Source: Hofstenia miamia (taxonomy: Eukaryota; Xenacoelomorpha; Acoela; Hofsteniidae). From it: DNA of 64,000 nucleotides. The stretch covers positions 225,998-289,997 of the forward strand of contig CABFPE010000697.1 in assembly GCA_900660155.1 (NCBI GenBank), given 5' to 3'. Shown in pieces: positions 48,061 through 59,385 of the stretch. Position 1 is the first letter of the stretch. Every line of letters begins with the position of its first letter. Under the pieces are notes generated by a model. The model had not been told where the DNA came from and did no database searches. It worked only from the letters and a program-made list of their open reading frames with translations. A program made the position numbers and the translations under genes.

Positions 48061-48183
48061 CAATAAAAATTGGAAATTTGAAATTCAAGTGTGCATTCGT
48101 ATGCTTACTTACTACAACTTTAACTAACTGGTATTGGGGTATGAAGTACTTATTAGCAAAATTAAAAACAGTAAATAAGAGTA

Positions 48184-49055
48184 CCTCATTTTAGAAGAGT
48201 TGTTCATACTAAACAGAAACCTGAGGCAGTATTAGCCTACAATCAAAAAAAGGTAGGCATCGACCTTTCTGATCAGTTGTCTTTTTGTTACAATATTAAA
48301 AAAAGGTGTCAAGTGGTATGGTAAACTAGGAATAGAATTAATTTTAGGATTAACAATTGTAAATGCCCTGATAACATACAGAGAAGCTAGTGGTAAGAAC
48401 ATGAAAATAAGAGAATTTCGAATAAACATAGCAAGAGCTTTCCTTGGTTGCGGCGATAAAGTGAAGAGAAGTGTAAAAGAACAAATGTATGTTCTTGATA
48501 TGAAACTAAGTGAAAGAACTCAAAAACCAGTCCTGCTTTCTTGCAAGCCTTGCTATAAATCACATGGTAATAGAGCTGCTGCGAAGAAAGCATATAAAAG
48601 AACAAAGTAATTTTGCACTGGATGTCCTGGTCAACTTTATATGTGTCCACCATGCTTCAAAGATCTACGTAAGAAAATGGACATAAATGAGTAAAAAAAT
48701 TATAATAAAACTTAAATTACAAAGTTAGAGGTTTTTTATATAGTTTATAAGTCTTATATAGTTAGACAACCATATGATATGGCTAAAAAAATTTCATCTA
48801 CAATAGGATAATGGTATGGTAATGTATTGCCTGCAAAAAATTTATCATGCAAAATTTATGTCCAAATATCGTTCACAAATCTTCTCCAGCATACCAGTTT
48901 ATATTTAAAGCATTGTAAAGTATATAGAATGTATCCACATTAGGTATACAATGCAAAAATTGAAGGCACGAGGTGTATACACATAGTGCATACGCAGCAC
49001 ACTGTGAAATCACACTGTATACACTATAATGTATACGTGGCAGTCAATGTGTTAA
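48184..49055 (+). mobile_element. piggyBac transposon, 3' part with right end and TTAA
   Basis: Plus-strand frames give the C-terminal part of a piggyBac transposase: KPEAVLAYNQKKVGIDLSDQ (the Asp of IDLSDQ matches the third catalytic Asp), then after a frameshift VNALITYREASGKNMKIREF, and a cysteine-rich end with LLSCKPCYKSHGNRAA and FCTGCPGQLYMCPPCFKDLR. The right end, reverse-complemented from 49055, reads TTAACACATTGACTGCCACG, a typical piggyBac TTAA target plus terminal repeat. The 5' half of the transposase and the left end are missing, so the copy is dead. It lies just beyond the 3' end of SAMM50. Confidence 0.85.
49036..49055. repeat. piggyBac terminal inverted repeat with TTAA target site
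   Basis: CGTGGCAGTCAATGTG followed by TTAA (49052-49055) on the plus strand. The left partner is not in the window near the transposase fragment. Confidence 0.75.
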
Positions 49056-49608
49056 TAATGATTTATAAAAGTATGTTGTAATGATTGTTGATGGTGTTAA
49101 ATATTGGCGAAAGATATGGAACTACGAATTTATTAAAATGAAGCAAATAATTTCTGCAGATTTATAATTATAAAAATCCTGCTAAACTCCAACACAAAAA
49201 TGTATTTCGATAATCGCAATTTAGAATTTTGAAATTATCTAAATTTTTGTTAATTTCTATTCATACTTTGCTTATTCACTTAAATTCATTTTGCGGAGAC
49301 TATTAAAATAAGCAATCAGTTGTGAATTAAATATGTTGATGTACATGTTATACATTATGTAAATCGCTGAATCAATATAAAAACTTAGAATAATTTCAAT
49401 TCAGTATTTGAAATAATTGATGGAAAAATTGGTAACATGCATGACACAAATTTTGAATAATAAAACTATATATATCTATCTCTTAAAAAGTCGGTCTATT
49501 GAATGAATTTGCTCTACAGTCATTGGTACGACAGGGTCAATAATACCAAAATTTTGAATTAAAGATAACGACGAAAAAGGAATAAATTTTTGAAACTTTA
49601 GTAGAAAT
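49056..49608. other. Probable SAMM50 3' UTR and flank
   Basis: No frame. An AATAAA on the minus strand at 49129-49134, about 475 bases past the SAMM50 stop, is a candidate polyadenylation signal. Confidence 0.4.
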
Positions 49609-49802
49609 CTATAAAAATTGAAGGCCAACACCGTACTGAAAACGATCACAAAACTTATCCCCATCCATTTTACGGAGGGGCCAGCATGCGTTGACTTCTA
49701 TTCTCACCACTGCACCAAGTGTCAATAAAACTCCAGCTCCAACAGATGCACGAGTTTCACGCCAAAACACTTTCAAGAGTTCTTTTGGTTCTGTATCTAA
49801 AT
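49609..49802 (-). CDS. SAMM50: SAMM50 last coding exon with stop
   Basis: Acceptor TTATAATAG. Encodes WRETRASVGAGVLLTLGAVV then RIEVNACWPLRKMDGDKFCD and FQYGVGLQFL before TAG, matching the human end ...[20 protein letters not shown] and GAGIRFL. Confidence 0.93.
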
Positions 49803-52800
49803 CTATTATAATTACTAAACGTGCAAATTCAGCATTGAACATTTTTTTTAACATTTTTGGGGTCATAGTTTAACCCAATTTTGAGGTGGGGTGTAAAATT
49901 GCACCTCTAAGCTCATATTTAAAAAAAAACAAATATGAATTAGCTGAAGGGTCACGGAAAATTTTCATCGAATGAAATTTAGTTTTTTCAATTTCTTGAA
50001 AAAATTGTGTCAATATCCTCGCCTAAAAAATTTTATGGAAATTTTATTAAAGGATATACGAACATATTTTTATAGTGAATTTTTTTGCATCATATTTAGC
50101 TCATCTTTTTCCTGATAAGTAGCAATTTGGGTAGCATAGTGTGAGTAAATATATTATGCAGTATAAGTTGTATCACAGGTAAAAAACTGGAGAAAATTTC
50201 CTTGATTCATTTTATCTGTGTGATCTTATAAGAAATGACACATTTTGTTGACCTCTTGCTGAAAAATGCCAGCGCCAGCATAAAATATGTTAACAATATC
50301 ACTATAAATATTTAATCTTCTATGTTAAGAACCGCTACCTGCCACATTTCAAGGAGATTGGATCATTATTAAGGAAAATTAGTAGGGGTTGCAATAAATG
50401 ATATATGTAAAAAAGCCCAATAAAATATGATGAAGGGATAATAGTAGTCGTAAAGGATAATAAACTACATCCTAACGACTGTATAGCTGTTACAGACGCC
50501 TCCTTTAAAGTACTAATCTTTTTCGGCAAGTCCCTAGTTCATCACTGTATCCTCAGTCAACGCAGCGGTGGATATGAAGCTAAAACTTAAGCCCAAGCTC
50601 GGTCCCTGTCCATCTGAGAGGAGGCGCAGAAGCATATCCAGAATAACTACACGAAAGGAGTCTCATCGTGAATTACTATTTTGGGAGATAAACGGGAACA
50701 ATTTTCATATTTTGAAATCTCATTTAATATTATACTGAGCACAACAATAGGACAACTATGCATTAAAGTTAGTTGCGAAGAATAAAAATCTCAATTCACA
50801 AAATACTTCAACAATATTCAAATCAAACTGGTCGAAACTCCTAATAATTCAACAGGTTCATAAATGTTAGAAATACCAGGTTGCTTGCTTGTTTAGATTT
50901 AAAGTTTTACCAATATTACAAATATATGTTGTCATATGGGCAGTGCAAAGAGGACCTAAGAAACATCTGCTTAAGATCATATATTCGATGTTATTATTAA
51001 CAGGCCAAAGTTGTTAGTTGCAATTTCGATTAACCAAAAATAATTATAATTAAAGATTAATACTTTACAATTGATATGCATTTATCGCAATATACTGTAT
51101 TTGAAATGTCAGAGGAAAAAATGGAAAATATAAAGTGAAATTTGCATGATAATCCAAAAGATCCAAATTCGAATTCTTTTCAGACTTCTTCCTATGAATT
51201 ATTTACATGCATTACAGAGAATCCCAGCAATTAAGAGACAATTTGCAAAAATAATGAGTGAATTTGCAAAAATGCTTAAAAAGCTCTTAACTGACTAAAG
51301 TTTGAAGTTCTTCCCCATCCACCCACCCTCTAGTCTAGACTTAACCCCTAGTGATTTATATTTCGTTACAAATTTGAAGCATGAAGGAACTCACTCTGAC
51401 GAAGAGGCCAAGTGGCAGTAAATGTCTGGATCACCGTTATGAGTCCGGAATTGTTCAATGATGGCTTGAAAATAACTAGTGACTCGTTGGGAAATTGCAA
51501 TGGGCTTAAAATGATAACGTTGAAAAACAAATGTAAATTTTCTATCCTTTTATTGTGTATTTTGAATATGTTAGGGATTCATGGACAAAAACGGTCTTTT
51601 ATCTCTTATCTTAAATTGTGCAAAACTTTTCAACAATCCTTATAGCATACTTATAATTTAGTTGACTAAATATTTTCATTTTAATTTTCGCTCTTAATTT
51701 TGCAAATTGTCTCTTTATTGTTGGTATTCTCTATAAGATACAGATAGACTTCCGCAATATTTAAAATGCGTAACAGATTTCATATCAAATGCTCATATTT
51801 TTTCATATCAACAATTGAAAAAAAACAAACTTTTTGGCATGTCAAATAGGGTGCCAGAGTTGACAAATAAATGAAGCCTAAAGAGATCAGCAAAACTTCC
51901 TGGTATTCTTCGAATAAAAGGAAGTGGTGAATAAACATGTACTCCACTAGAAGCAGACGAGGTAGCACCAAGCGCGAATTCTAAACACATCTAGTTATGC
52001 ATTGAACATCTGGATTTTTCGCATGGATACACCGTTGAAAACCTGAATTGACTATTATAAGCAGGGTGGTTCATTCGAGGCTACAAAAATTGGTCTTAGG
52101 ATTAGAAAAATGGTACTGTTTGGAACATTGAATTTTTATTGCAATTATTAAGAACAGAAATATAAAATTCAATGTTTGCATAATTGAAACTTAGAACATT
52201 TGGCAAAAATTTTCTAAGCCTGGAAAAAATCGTTCAATTTCCGCAGATGTTGGAGTTTTCGTAAGAATCCATATACTGGGGGAAATTGAATTGTTTTCCA
52301 TGTTCATAATTTTTCCAACCCAAAACCAGGCAATTATATGAGTTCCATAACTTGTTTGAGCCAAAAATAATCATTATGATAAATAATATCAATAAATTAA
52401 GTAGGGTTTTAGACAAAAATTGTAACAAAGACCTTTTCTTTAATTGGAACCACTTGAGTGTTTTGAAGAAATTAGAACTTATTGGGACTTAATGGGCATC
52501 TAGAAATTTGTATAGCCCTGATTATGAGTTAACACATTAGGTAGTAATTTGTGTAACACAATTATCATTAAAATAGCTTTCAAAAATCTATAAAGTATAC
52601 TAAGAGAAATTTTATCTTATACTTGTAACAAAAACACTTTAATAAAACAATGTTGATTTTCGAAGCATATAAATAGAACTTATCCTCGAAATTTATAAAA
52701 GAATTTATGAAATAGAACTTTGGAGTCAAATAAAAGTACCTTTCTTAAGTGGACCTATGCCATTCTGATCGAAACCACGAACGGTCATAGGACCTCCAAG

Positions 52801-53211
52801 AAATAATGCATCTGTGATTTGAACAACATTCTTAAGTGCATGAATTGAGATTAATTGAGTCGATAATTCGAGAACCTAAACATCTACAAGTTGTAACTCG
52901 TTTAAAATATATTAATGGGTGGATATAGCTGAGATTTAAAGTTAGAAACAGATATCCCACAAATTTTCTACAATTTAATAACCCTGGCGAGATTTAAAAA
53001 TTTGGTAAAAATTGCAGGGAATCAATTTAATGTATTATTGAGCAGAAAAAAGAATTCCGTTTAATGTGTTTGTATACATAATTTTATGGAAATGGCGAAA
53101 ATCAGTCAAAGAAAGTGTTGCGCGAAAATTCATTATATCAATGCTTTGTTAACAACAAAGTTTAAATTTTTCTGGTTAATATCCAATTTATACAAAGCAC
53201 TTTGCATGAAT

Positions 53212-53263
<52 letters not shown>

Positions 53264-56200
53264 GGATTAACATAATAGACTAGTTTTTGACAAGTTTGGT
53301 GTAAAATCAATCGTGCAAACTGTTTTAAAATATATTTAAGCACTATTGAGTTGCTTATGTTAGTCATAGCTAGGGCAAATTTTTATTTACCTCAAAAAAT
53401 TAAAACTTGTCTTGAGTTAATGATTCTACATGTTTTTGTTATTTGCCACAATATAATTCGAATTACTACTGTCAAACAACAACCGTCTTTATTTGATTGG
53501 ATGATTAAAAAAATGATTAACTATTCACGGGAGAACTAATATTCCAACACAATATAATGCTGAAGCATCTTCTTAGTTATTGTTATAATAATGTAATATT
53601 AAATTTAGCTGAAAATGATGGGATAAGAAAGTCAATATTCGAACATACATGTATGTGTGATTTCGGCTCATTTCAAATGGTTACTGTTTCCTATGGACAC
53701 AGTAATATGACTAATCTTGGAAACTTGAAAATCCGCTGTGGCATTAAAAATTGTATTTAATTCCATTATATATTTTTACATTTGGACGATGAATTTGAAC
53801 AAGAGGATTTACAAATGCATTTCAAAAAACCGTGACCATTGCAAATAGATTGATATATCTTACCACCTCTTTTAAATCATGATTGTCTATAATACTAACC
53901 GAATGCGGACGGCACTTTTGTAATTGACCAAAGCAGGCTGAATTTGCACTAAGTCACAGTGAAATTCAATCAATTAGTAAACATGCTTACATCACTTTCT
54001 CGCTTACATTCCGATTGTTTTGGTCAATTACAAAAGTGCTGTTCGCACCCTGTTAGTGTTATAGAAATCCATCTCTAAACAGACTTTTTTCTCATCGGGA
54101 ACGTCAATGATGCTCAGAAATTTGTTCAAGCATGTTATAAATTAACTCCTGCTGTACAGATGCGTTGATAAACCTTTTATTGTACCGAATTTATATAGAC
54201 CATTTTCTTTAAGCCTATCTCGGCCCGGGGTCCTTCCTCAGCACTCCTTGAGAAATACATTTATGCACCATTCTGTTACGGGGACATATTTTTTTTGAAT
54301 TTTTTGGCACTAGTATCAATTTCTTGAACTCAGTGCCCTTTATAACGCCAAGGACCAGAATATCAATTTTTTTTGTTTTCTTAGAATTCAGTCAGATTTA
54401 AGTTATAATCCTGCTAAGTTTCACTGCTTGGTGATGACTAGAATAAATTTTCTTAAGGCTTTGGAGTGAAAAGAAGTCCGGCCGAGATAGCGTGAATCTC
54501 AATAAAACTCCCCTAAAATTTCGAAATTCAGCTCGATCTCGATCAACATCAGGTATAGGAACCATGACAGTATCACCTATATTTACTTCTTTAAAATGCA
54601 TTGCTCAGCTCTTTTCTATTTTCGTGGTTTGACTTTGCTGGGCTTGCTTAGCACCATCTTGTTCAGATATAATTTTTTCCTCCATAATTGTAACACGCCG
54701 ATTTCTTCGTCAGCGGATGACATTGACTTTCTCAAGAACAGATGAACGTAAATTTCTTCGTCAATCGAGGCAACGATGAGAAATTTATATTTTTTACATA
54801 TATCTTTGTTATCATAAGGTAAATATTTAATTCATTGTAATGCGTTTCGGCATTTGTGTATATTTAATGTTCATTTTAACTTCTAACTGAACTTGGTCAT
54901 ATTTATTTGTTCTTGCTAACCCCTCATTATTATAAACAGTGGTCACTACGCGTAGTGACATAGCAAAATATGTGTCAATACACGAATTAGTAATTAAATA
55001 ATAATTAATATTGTCAGCAAAATATGTCAAAACGGGCATTGAACCGTCAGAATGCAATTTTCATCGCATGTATGAGCATAATATATTCCAATTATGTTTT
55101 GAGAGCAATAAATTTTTAATTTGGTCTTCAATATTGAAATTATGAACTATCATTTTTAAGTTAATAACACTATTGTCTTAAATCCTCTAAAAACTTAACA
55201 TTGTGGGAAAAAATATATTACCATATCACTATGCAAATTGTTTGTATATAAGTGTATAGATAAAACCTTTGACCTTGCTTCGGCCAGATGCCATCACATT
55301 AGTTAATATTTGGCAGACTACAAAGCCTGCATACATTCGTATGTAAAAGATTTCACAATTTAGTCGTAGGCGTTTACAATATAAGCTTATAAAATAATCG
55401 CTAAATTTAGACACAAGCGTATATTTTACAATTTTTGATAGATATTTTCAATTTTAAAGCGGTCAAAATATCTGAAAATATGTTTTTTGGTAAATTTTAG
55501 CTCTCAATGGGTTTACACTGTTTATATAAACATATCGATTGAAACATACTTATATACCTTGGACCTTGTTTTGATGTGATTCTAATAGTATATTTAATAA
55601 AGATTCGCAAAAATGTTGGCATGCTGTAGTTTTTCCCCACATAATTGACATAGAATGTCTCAATATATTTGTTCCATAGTTCATTACTTACTGATGTGAA
55701 GTCCAATAAATTTTTTTAGATTATTCCTCCAGTAACTTCTAACTATTCGGTCACCAAATTTTTTGCTTATCACAATCACTATGTTTGAGATCAAAGAGAG
55801 CCCTAACAAAAATAGTGTATTCAGAATCATTTTGAAATACCCTAAGTAATACCAGAAGCAGAAGCCAATGCTGTCAATAAATCAATCATATTTGTGGAGA
55901 TCATCTGTACATAACTTGTTAAAATTGCCTGTTATCCTAAAAGCATGTCAAAAAGTATTAGAATACTCCGCACAATTGATGTCTTGCAAACATTTATAAC
56001 GCGCCGTGCTACTGCAATAAAATTTTGCACAATTGCAATCAAAGTTTGCATTATATCCTTTCACACCACTTACCTAGCTGGAAATTCATTTAGCGCTGTT
56101 GCAATCATAAAAGAACAAACCTGAAATAGGATAAGCATTGACAATGACCATAAACTAGTTCTTACTGATATTAAGCCAGATATCAATAACCTCACGAATT

Positions 56201-59167
56201 CAAGCCAAGATCCGGACAGTTACTAGAAATTCTCAACTTCACATAATTTATGTTTTGTATTCTCAATTCAATCTACAATTTTAGTGTTTTTAGTTGGGCA
56301 GAATAACTTAATAATTGTATGTGCAAATGCATCTTGTTCATGTTGACAAAGACTTCAATAAAGTATTTATAGTCAACCTATGTTTGGGGTCAGATTATGA
56401 AGAAAGGGGTGTCAAAAAACGTTGCTGTATACATTTGATAAAATCCATAATATCCCTCCAATAGGCACGAAAAAATCATCTTTCCTTATATATAGATAAA
56501 CAACAAATATCTCAAATGGTTATTTTCGGTTGCAAACACATTCAAACGCAAATGTCAATCGATAAGTCAGATACACAAATCCTACTAGAGGAGTGATTAT
56601 GTTTGGCTTTAGCGGAAAAATGTTAAAATTTGTTTACTTATTTTTTTATTATTCAATTTTAAAAGAGGCTAAATGCCACAGCTATGTAAACAATAGTGAT
56701 TGATAATGCTAATCGTAGTTATATTATTATAAAAAAACTATCATACAAAATATATTAACTAAATCAACTGATATGGTCACAATCTAAATTCAATGAGAAA
56801 GGAAAAACTGATTAAACTAATGCAAAGAATGTTTTTCCAGTGCTTTACATGAGTGATTGAATGTCTAGGGTTGTGGGAATCTTAGGCCTGAAACACAAGA
56901 TGATTATTTCAGCGCGAAATTCCTTAGATAATTGGTAGTGAATAAAAATAATTTGCAAAAAACGATGATTATTTCCCCGCGCATAAAATTTAAGGGGGGG
57001 GGTCAGGTTCAAAACGTTGTCTCACATATTTCGCTCTAATGTTTGAGTTACCCATCGTATCTGAATGATATTAACATCATTAGAAAGCTAAAAAAATTGT
57101 CATCTAAAAAATTTAAATTTGAAGTAGGTCATGACTTTGACCTTAGGTCACGTCCCAGTTCTTCGATTTTTAGATGATTGATATTTGAATGATTGAAAAT
57201 TCTACAAAAATTTACTTAGAATGATCGTTTATAGCGCAATTCTCTCGAAAGGTTCGATTCTATCGATTGTATTGACATTTTTTGATATCTAGTATATAAA
57301 ATTTTTTATATCCGGACAAAATTCTCAATATTCAAAAAAATCTCTATTTCAGTGAACTTAGCGACACTTGATCAGTTAAAAAAAACTATTGAGTTTATCA
57401 AAAATCGCTCAATACAATCTTTAGATAATTTAATTCTTTATTGAATAGTTATCAAAATCCATCCATAACTTAAAAAGTTACAAGATTTTTTGTGATAAAA
57501 AATGTACGAAAAACAAAAGTTGAGAAAATGGAATTTAAAGTGTAAAAACACCAAAAAATCACAAAAAAACTCAAAACAATCACTTATATCTTCCGATCTA
57601 ACTATAGGATAAGAATGACTGATAGTTTATTCGAAAGAGGAGAAAATTTGCAACAATATTACATTAAAAATCAAATTCTCAAATTACTCAATTTTCGGTT
57701 TCTGAACCTGACCCCCCTTAATAGCGAACAACCAGTGAACATTTTAATCACAACCAATTATCTCAGGAGTCCCGCGCGAAAATAATCATCGTGTATTTCG
57801 GGACTTACCAACGTCCTCGATTAAATATGAACTCAATGACATGCAAAGTGTATTCATATGAGGCCTCGTAGTTTGCTAAATATTATCATGGCATCATGCC
57901 AACACCGATTCCTATGTTAGTCAGCATAGTTCTATCGATATATTTATTTAAAGGTATGTTATATAAATTCACTTTAGTCTATAAGCACTTGTTGATGCAT
58001 TTCAAATATGGGCCATCGTCAGAATACAATATTGGGGCGCATAAAACTTTACAAAAATACTGCATATGTTTAAAAAAATTATATATGCATGCATTAACTA
58101 AAACAGATAAGTTTGTTTGATAAATTAACTCGTTTGTATAAAATATAATTATTATCTTCTTTTTTTAGTATGATGTTTATATACAGTAGAATGACTTTAT
58201 AACGAAAATGTCTTATAACAACCAATTACAAAATTGCGTTTTGGTGAAAACTATTAGTCTTTTGAAGCATATGTTTTCTGATAAAGGTTAATTAAATTTA
58301 ATATAAGTGTTAAAAATAAAATGGAATGTCGATCAAATTTGAACTTAAATAATATTGATAACACATGCATGCATTTGAATTAGGTAATAAGGATGAACTT
58401 TCATGTTTTGTGGAAAATTGGGAGTATTAAGAGACAAATTCAAAGTTTTAGGCAATAGTATGCGACATTTCGAATTTATATTTGTAAAGAAAAATTATCC
58501 ATATTGAAAATTTGACATGAAGAGGCGTTTACTAATTGTTCATTATATATTTAAACTATTCAAAAATGATAAAGATACTTAACCTCAGAACTCATTTTTT
58601 TTTAATTTTAGTAAAATATAATTTGTTTAAAATTTTAATCATTGTCAATCATACCACCAAATAGTTCATGATTCACTTTGCTATAGTGCTACATGATTTA
58701 CATTAAGTTCAATGCTTTTGTGAAATTTCTGAATGTTTTAGGTGAGAACATTATAAATTGTATTTTTTTCAATATGTAACTTCAATTGATTATTTGAGAA
58801 ATACTTTGTTAATATTAAGCATAAAATATACGTTTCAAAAAACAAATTTCCATAAACTTTCCAAAGTTTCAACAATATATGCATTGGGTATGTCCCTCAA
58901 TGTCTCTAATAGAAAAAAATCGAGGGTAAGTGTCGCTGTGTACGTTCAAAACATCTGGTCAGTGTGCTCAGTACATTCAAATCTTAGTTTTCAAAGACAC
59001 AGCGACTACGTATACATAAATAATGTTGCGTAATGAATCATATTATAAAAAGCTTTTCATTTATGGCTATAGATCTCTTTAAATCTTTTTTGAAAATGAG
59101 TAATACCCAATAAGCTTTTGATAAAAATATATCATGCACTGAAATATCTAGTTTTTGCAAAGGAAAA

Positions 59168-59213
<46 letters not shown>

Positions 59214-59385
59214 AAAATAATACCATATCCAATGGTAATGAAAAATTGCGTTTAAGTTCTAAAGACCCCTTCAAATGATGAGTATCACCTCCAAAATGTC
59301 CGCCTGCTATCTCCTGCGTGAATTTAATAAGTGACCCATGTGTAGCCAACACTGGATTATCTCGCGTGTCATGAACAAGAGAATG
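49609..59385 (-). CDS. SAMM50: SAMM50 (SAM50), mitochondrial outer-membrane assembly protein, last four coding exons
   Basis: SAM50 is the Omp85-family beta-barrel at the core of the sorting and assembly machinery, which inserts beta-barrel proteins into the outer mitochondrial membrane. Four minus-strand exons join in frame: 59385-59224, 52875-52740, 51980-51831 and 49802-49609. Together they give 213 residues, close to the C-terminal half of the roughly 470-residue animal protein. All three introns are GT-AG (6348, 759 and 2028 bp) with phases 0, 1 and 1 that match across each junction. Key motifs are LFLGGPMTVRGFDQNGIGP, containing the Omp85 loop-6 VRGF signature, and the C-terminal QYGVGLQFL, fitting the beta-signal (polar-x-G-x-x-hydrophobic-x-hydrophobic). 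The N-terminal half (POTRA domain and first strands) was not found up to 64000, so the gene continues outside the window or in exons I missed. No break was seen; it looks like a live host gene. Confidence 0.9.
49803..51214. other. SAMM50 last intron, left part
   Basis: No gene seen. A G/C-richer stretch at 50470-50690 has frames on the minus strand (50529-50335) but no recognisable product; it may be an old repeat. Confidence 0.5.
51215..51733 (+). mobile_element. Internally deleted mariner element in a SAMM50 intron
   Basis: The ends are inverted repeats of about 40 bp: left CAGAGAATCCCAGCAATTAA then GAGACAATTTGC, right (reversed) TAGAGAATACCAACAATAAA then GAGACAATTTGC, each next to TA (51213-51214, 51734-51735). 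Inside, plus-strand frames give the C-terminal end of a mariner transposase: LKFEVLPHPPTL, then LNPxxIYFVTNLKHEGTHSD (around the third catalytic Asp) and VNVWITVMSPELFNDGLK. At 519 bp it is well short of the usual 1.3 kb, so most of the transposase is deleted; stops and frameshifts are also present. It lies 98 bp from the SAMM50 exon at 51831. Confidence 0.85.
51831..51980 (-). CDS. SAMM50: SAMM50 exon (barrel strands)
   Basis: Acceptor GTGTTTAG, donor AAAAA then GTTTGT. Encodes SGVHVYSPLPF (human GGLHLYTPLPF) and FADLFRLHLFVNSGTLFDM (human FGELFRTHFFLNAGNLCNL). Two bases complete the Glu codon begun in the previous exon. Confidence 0.92.
51981..52739 (-). other. SAMM50 intron (759 bp)
   Basis: GT-AG intron between the 52740-52875 and 51831-51980 exons; no element recognised inside. 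Confidence 0.8.
52740..52875 (-). CDS. SAMM50: SAMM50 exon with the VRGF motif
   Basis: Acceptor GATGTTTAG, donor AAAG then GTACTT. Encodes VLELSTQLISIHALKNVVQI then TDALFLGGPMTVRGFDQNGI. Starts in phase 0 and ends after one base of a codon. Confidence 0.92.
53214..53259. repeat. (TA)n microsatellite
   Basis: Uninterrupted TA repeat inside the long SAMM50 intron. Confidence 0.9.
53887..54064. mobile_element. Foldback MITE, 178 bp
   Basis: The two arms are near-perfect inverted repeats of about 50 bp, including GCACTTTTGTAATTGACCAA on each. The ends read CTATAATACTAAC and, reversed, CTATAACACTAAC, with a TA next to them. No coding capacity. Confidence 0.8.
54390..54720 (-). mobile_element. 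Ginger/KRBA2-like transposase C-terminal remnant
   Basis: Minus-strand frames read EEKIISEQDGAKQAQQSQT, then NIGDTVMVPIPDVDRDRAEF and RNFRGVLLRF. The GDTV(M/R)VP(I/V)PDVDRGR motif is the chromodomain-like segment near the end of KRBA2/Ginger-like transposases. It is a fragment broken more than once; ends not found. It is from the same broad family as 13479-14633 but a different part of the protein. Confidence 0.75.
56885..57804. mobile_element. MITE with TTA target site (host of a nested MITE)
   Basis: The ends are about 55-bp inverted repeats sharing GATGATTATTT(C/T), CGCG and GATAATTGGT(A/T)GTGA. The flanks are TTA on both sides (56882-56884, 57805-57807), which fits PIF/Harbinger. Without the insert at 56994-57717 it would be about 190 bp. 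Confidence 0.7.
56994..57717. mobile_element. TTAA-flanked MITE, Kolobok- or piggyBac-type
   Basis: The left end reads GGGGGTCAGGTTCAAAACG and the right end, reversed, reads GGGGGGTCAGGTTCAGAAAC. TTAA lies directly outside each end (56990-56993, 57718-57721). No transposase inside. G-starting ends with TTAA targets suit Kolobok slightly better than piggyBac. Confidence 0.75.
59167..59208. repeat. (TA)n microsatellite beside a SAMM50 splice donor
   Basis: TA repeat ending about 15 bases from the donor at 59223. Confidence 0.9.
59224..59385 (-). CDS. SAMM50: SAMM50 exon (54 codons)
   Basis: Acceptor TTTTAAG, donor ATG then GTATTA. Encodes HSLVHDTRDNPVLATHGSLI and KFTQEIAGGHFGGDTHHLKG, then ELKRNFSLPLDM, matching the beta-strand region around LPRRGALLKVNQELAG in human SAMM50. 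Phase 0 at both ends. A TA microsatellite lies 15 bp into the following intron. Confidence 0.88.

Larger units (their letters stand above)
44040..48110 (-). mobile_element. LINE copy C, nearly full length (SGNH ORF1, 2A, endonuclease, reverse transcriptase)
   Basis: On the minus strand this element runs from ORF1 near 48060 to the C-terminal stop at 44076, about 4 kb, with parts in the order expected of CR1/L2 LINEs: esterase ORF1, ORF2 with 2A, EEP endonuclease, reverse transcriptase and C-terminal domain. It has roughly six to eight frameshifts or stops spread along it, so it is dead but still readable. The 5' end lies near 48110, next to the piggyBac fragment; the 3' end past 44076 is not clear. 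It shares ORF1 motifs with the fragment at 2295-3480. Confidence 0.9.
52876..59223 (-). other. SAMM50 intron (6348 bp) loaded with mobile elements
   Basis: GT-AG intron. It holds a TA array (53214-53259), a foldback MITE (53887-54064), a Ginger-like remnant (54390-54720), a nested MITE pair (56885-57804) and a TA array next to the donor (59167-59208). The rest (54.75-56.88 kb, 57.81-59.16 kb) shows no supported feature. Confidence 0.75.

Noticed and set aside
49691-49873. Plus-strand frame overlapping the last SAMM50 exon
   Set aside because: Antisense shadow of the SAMM50 exon.
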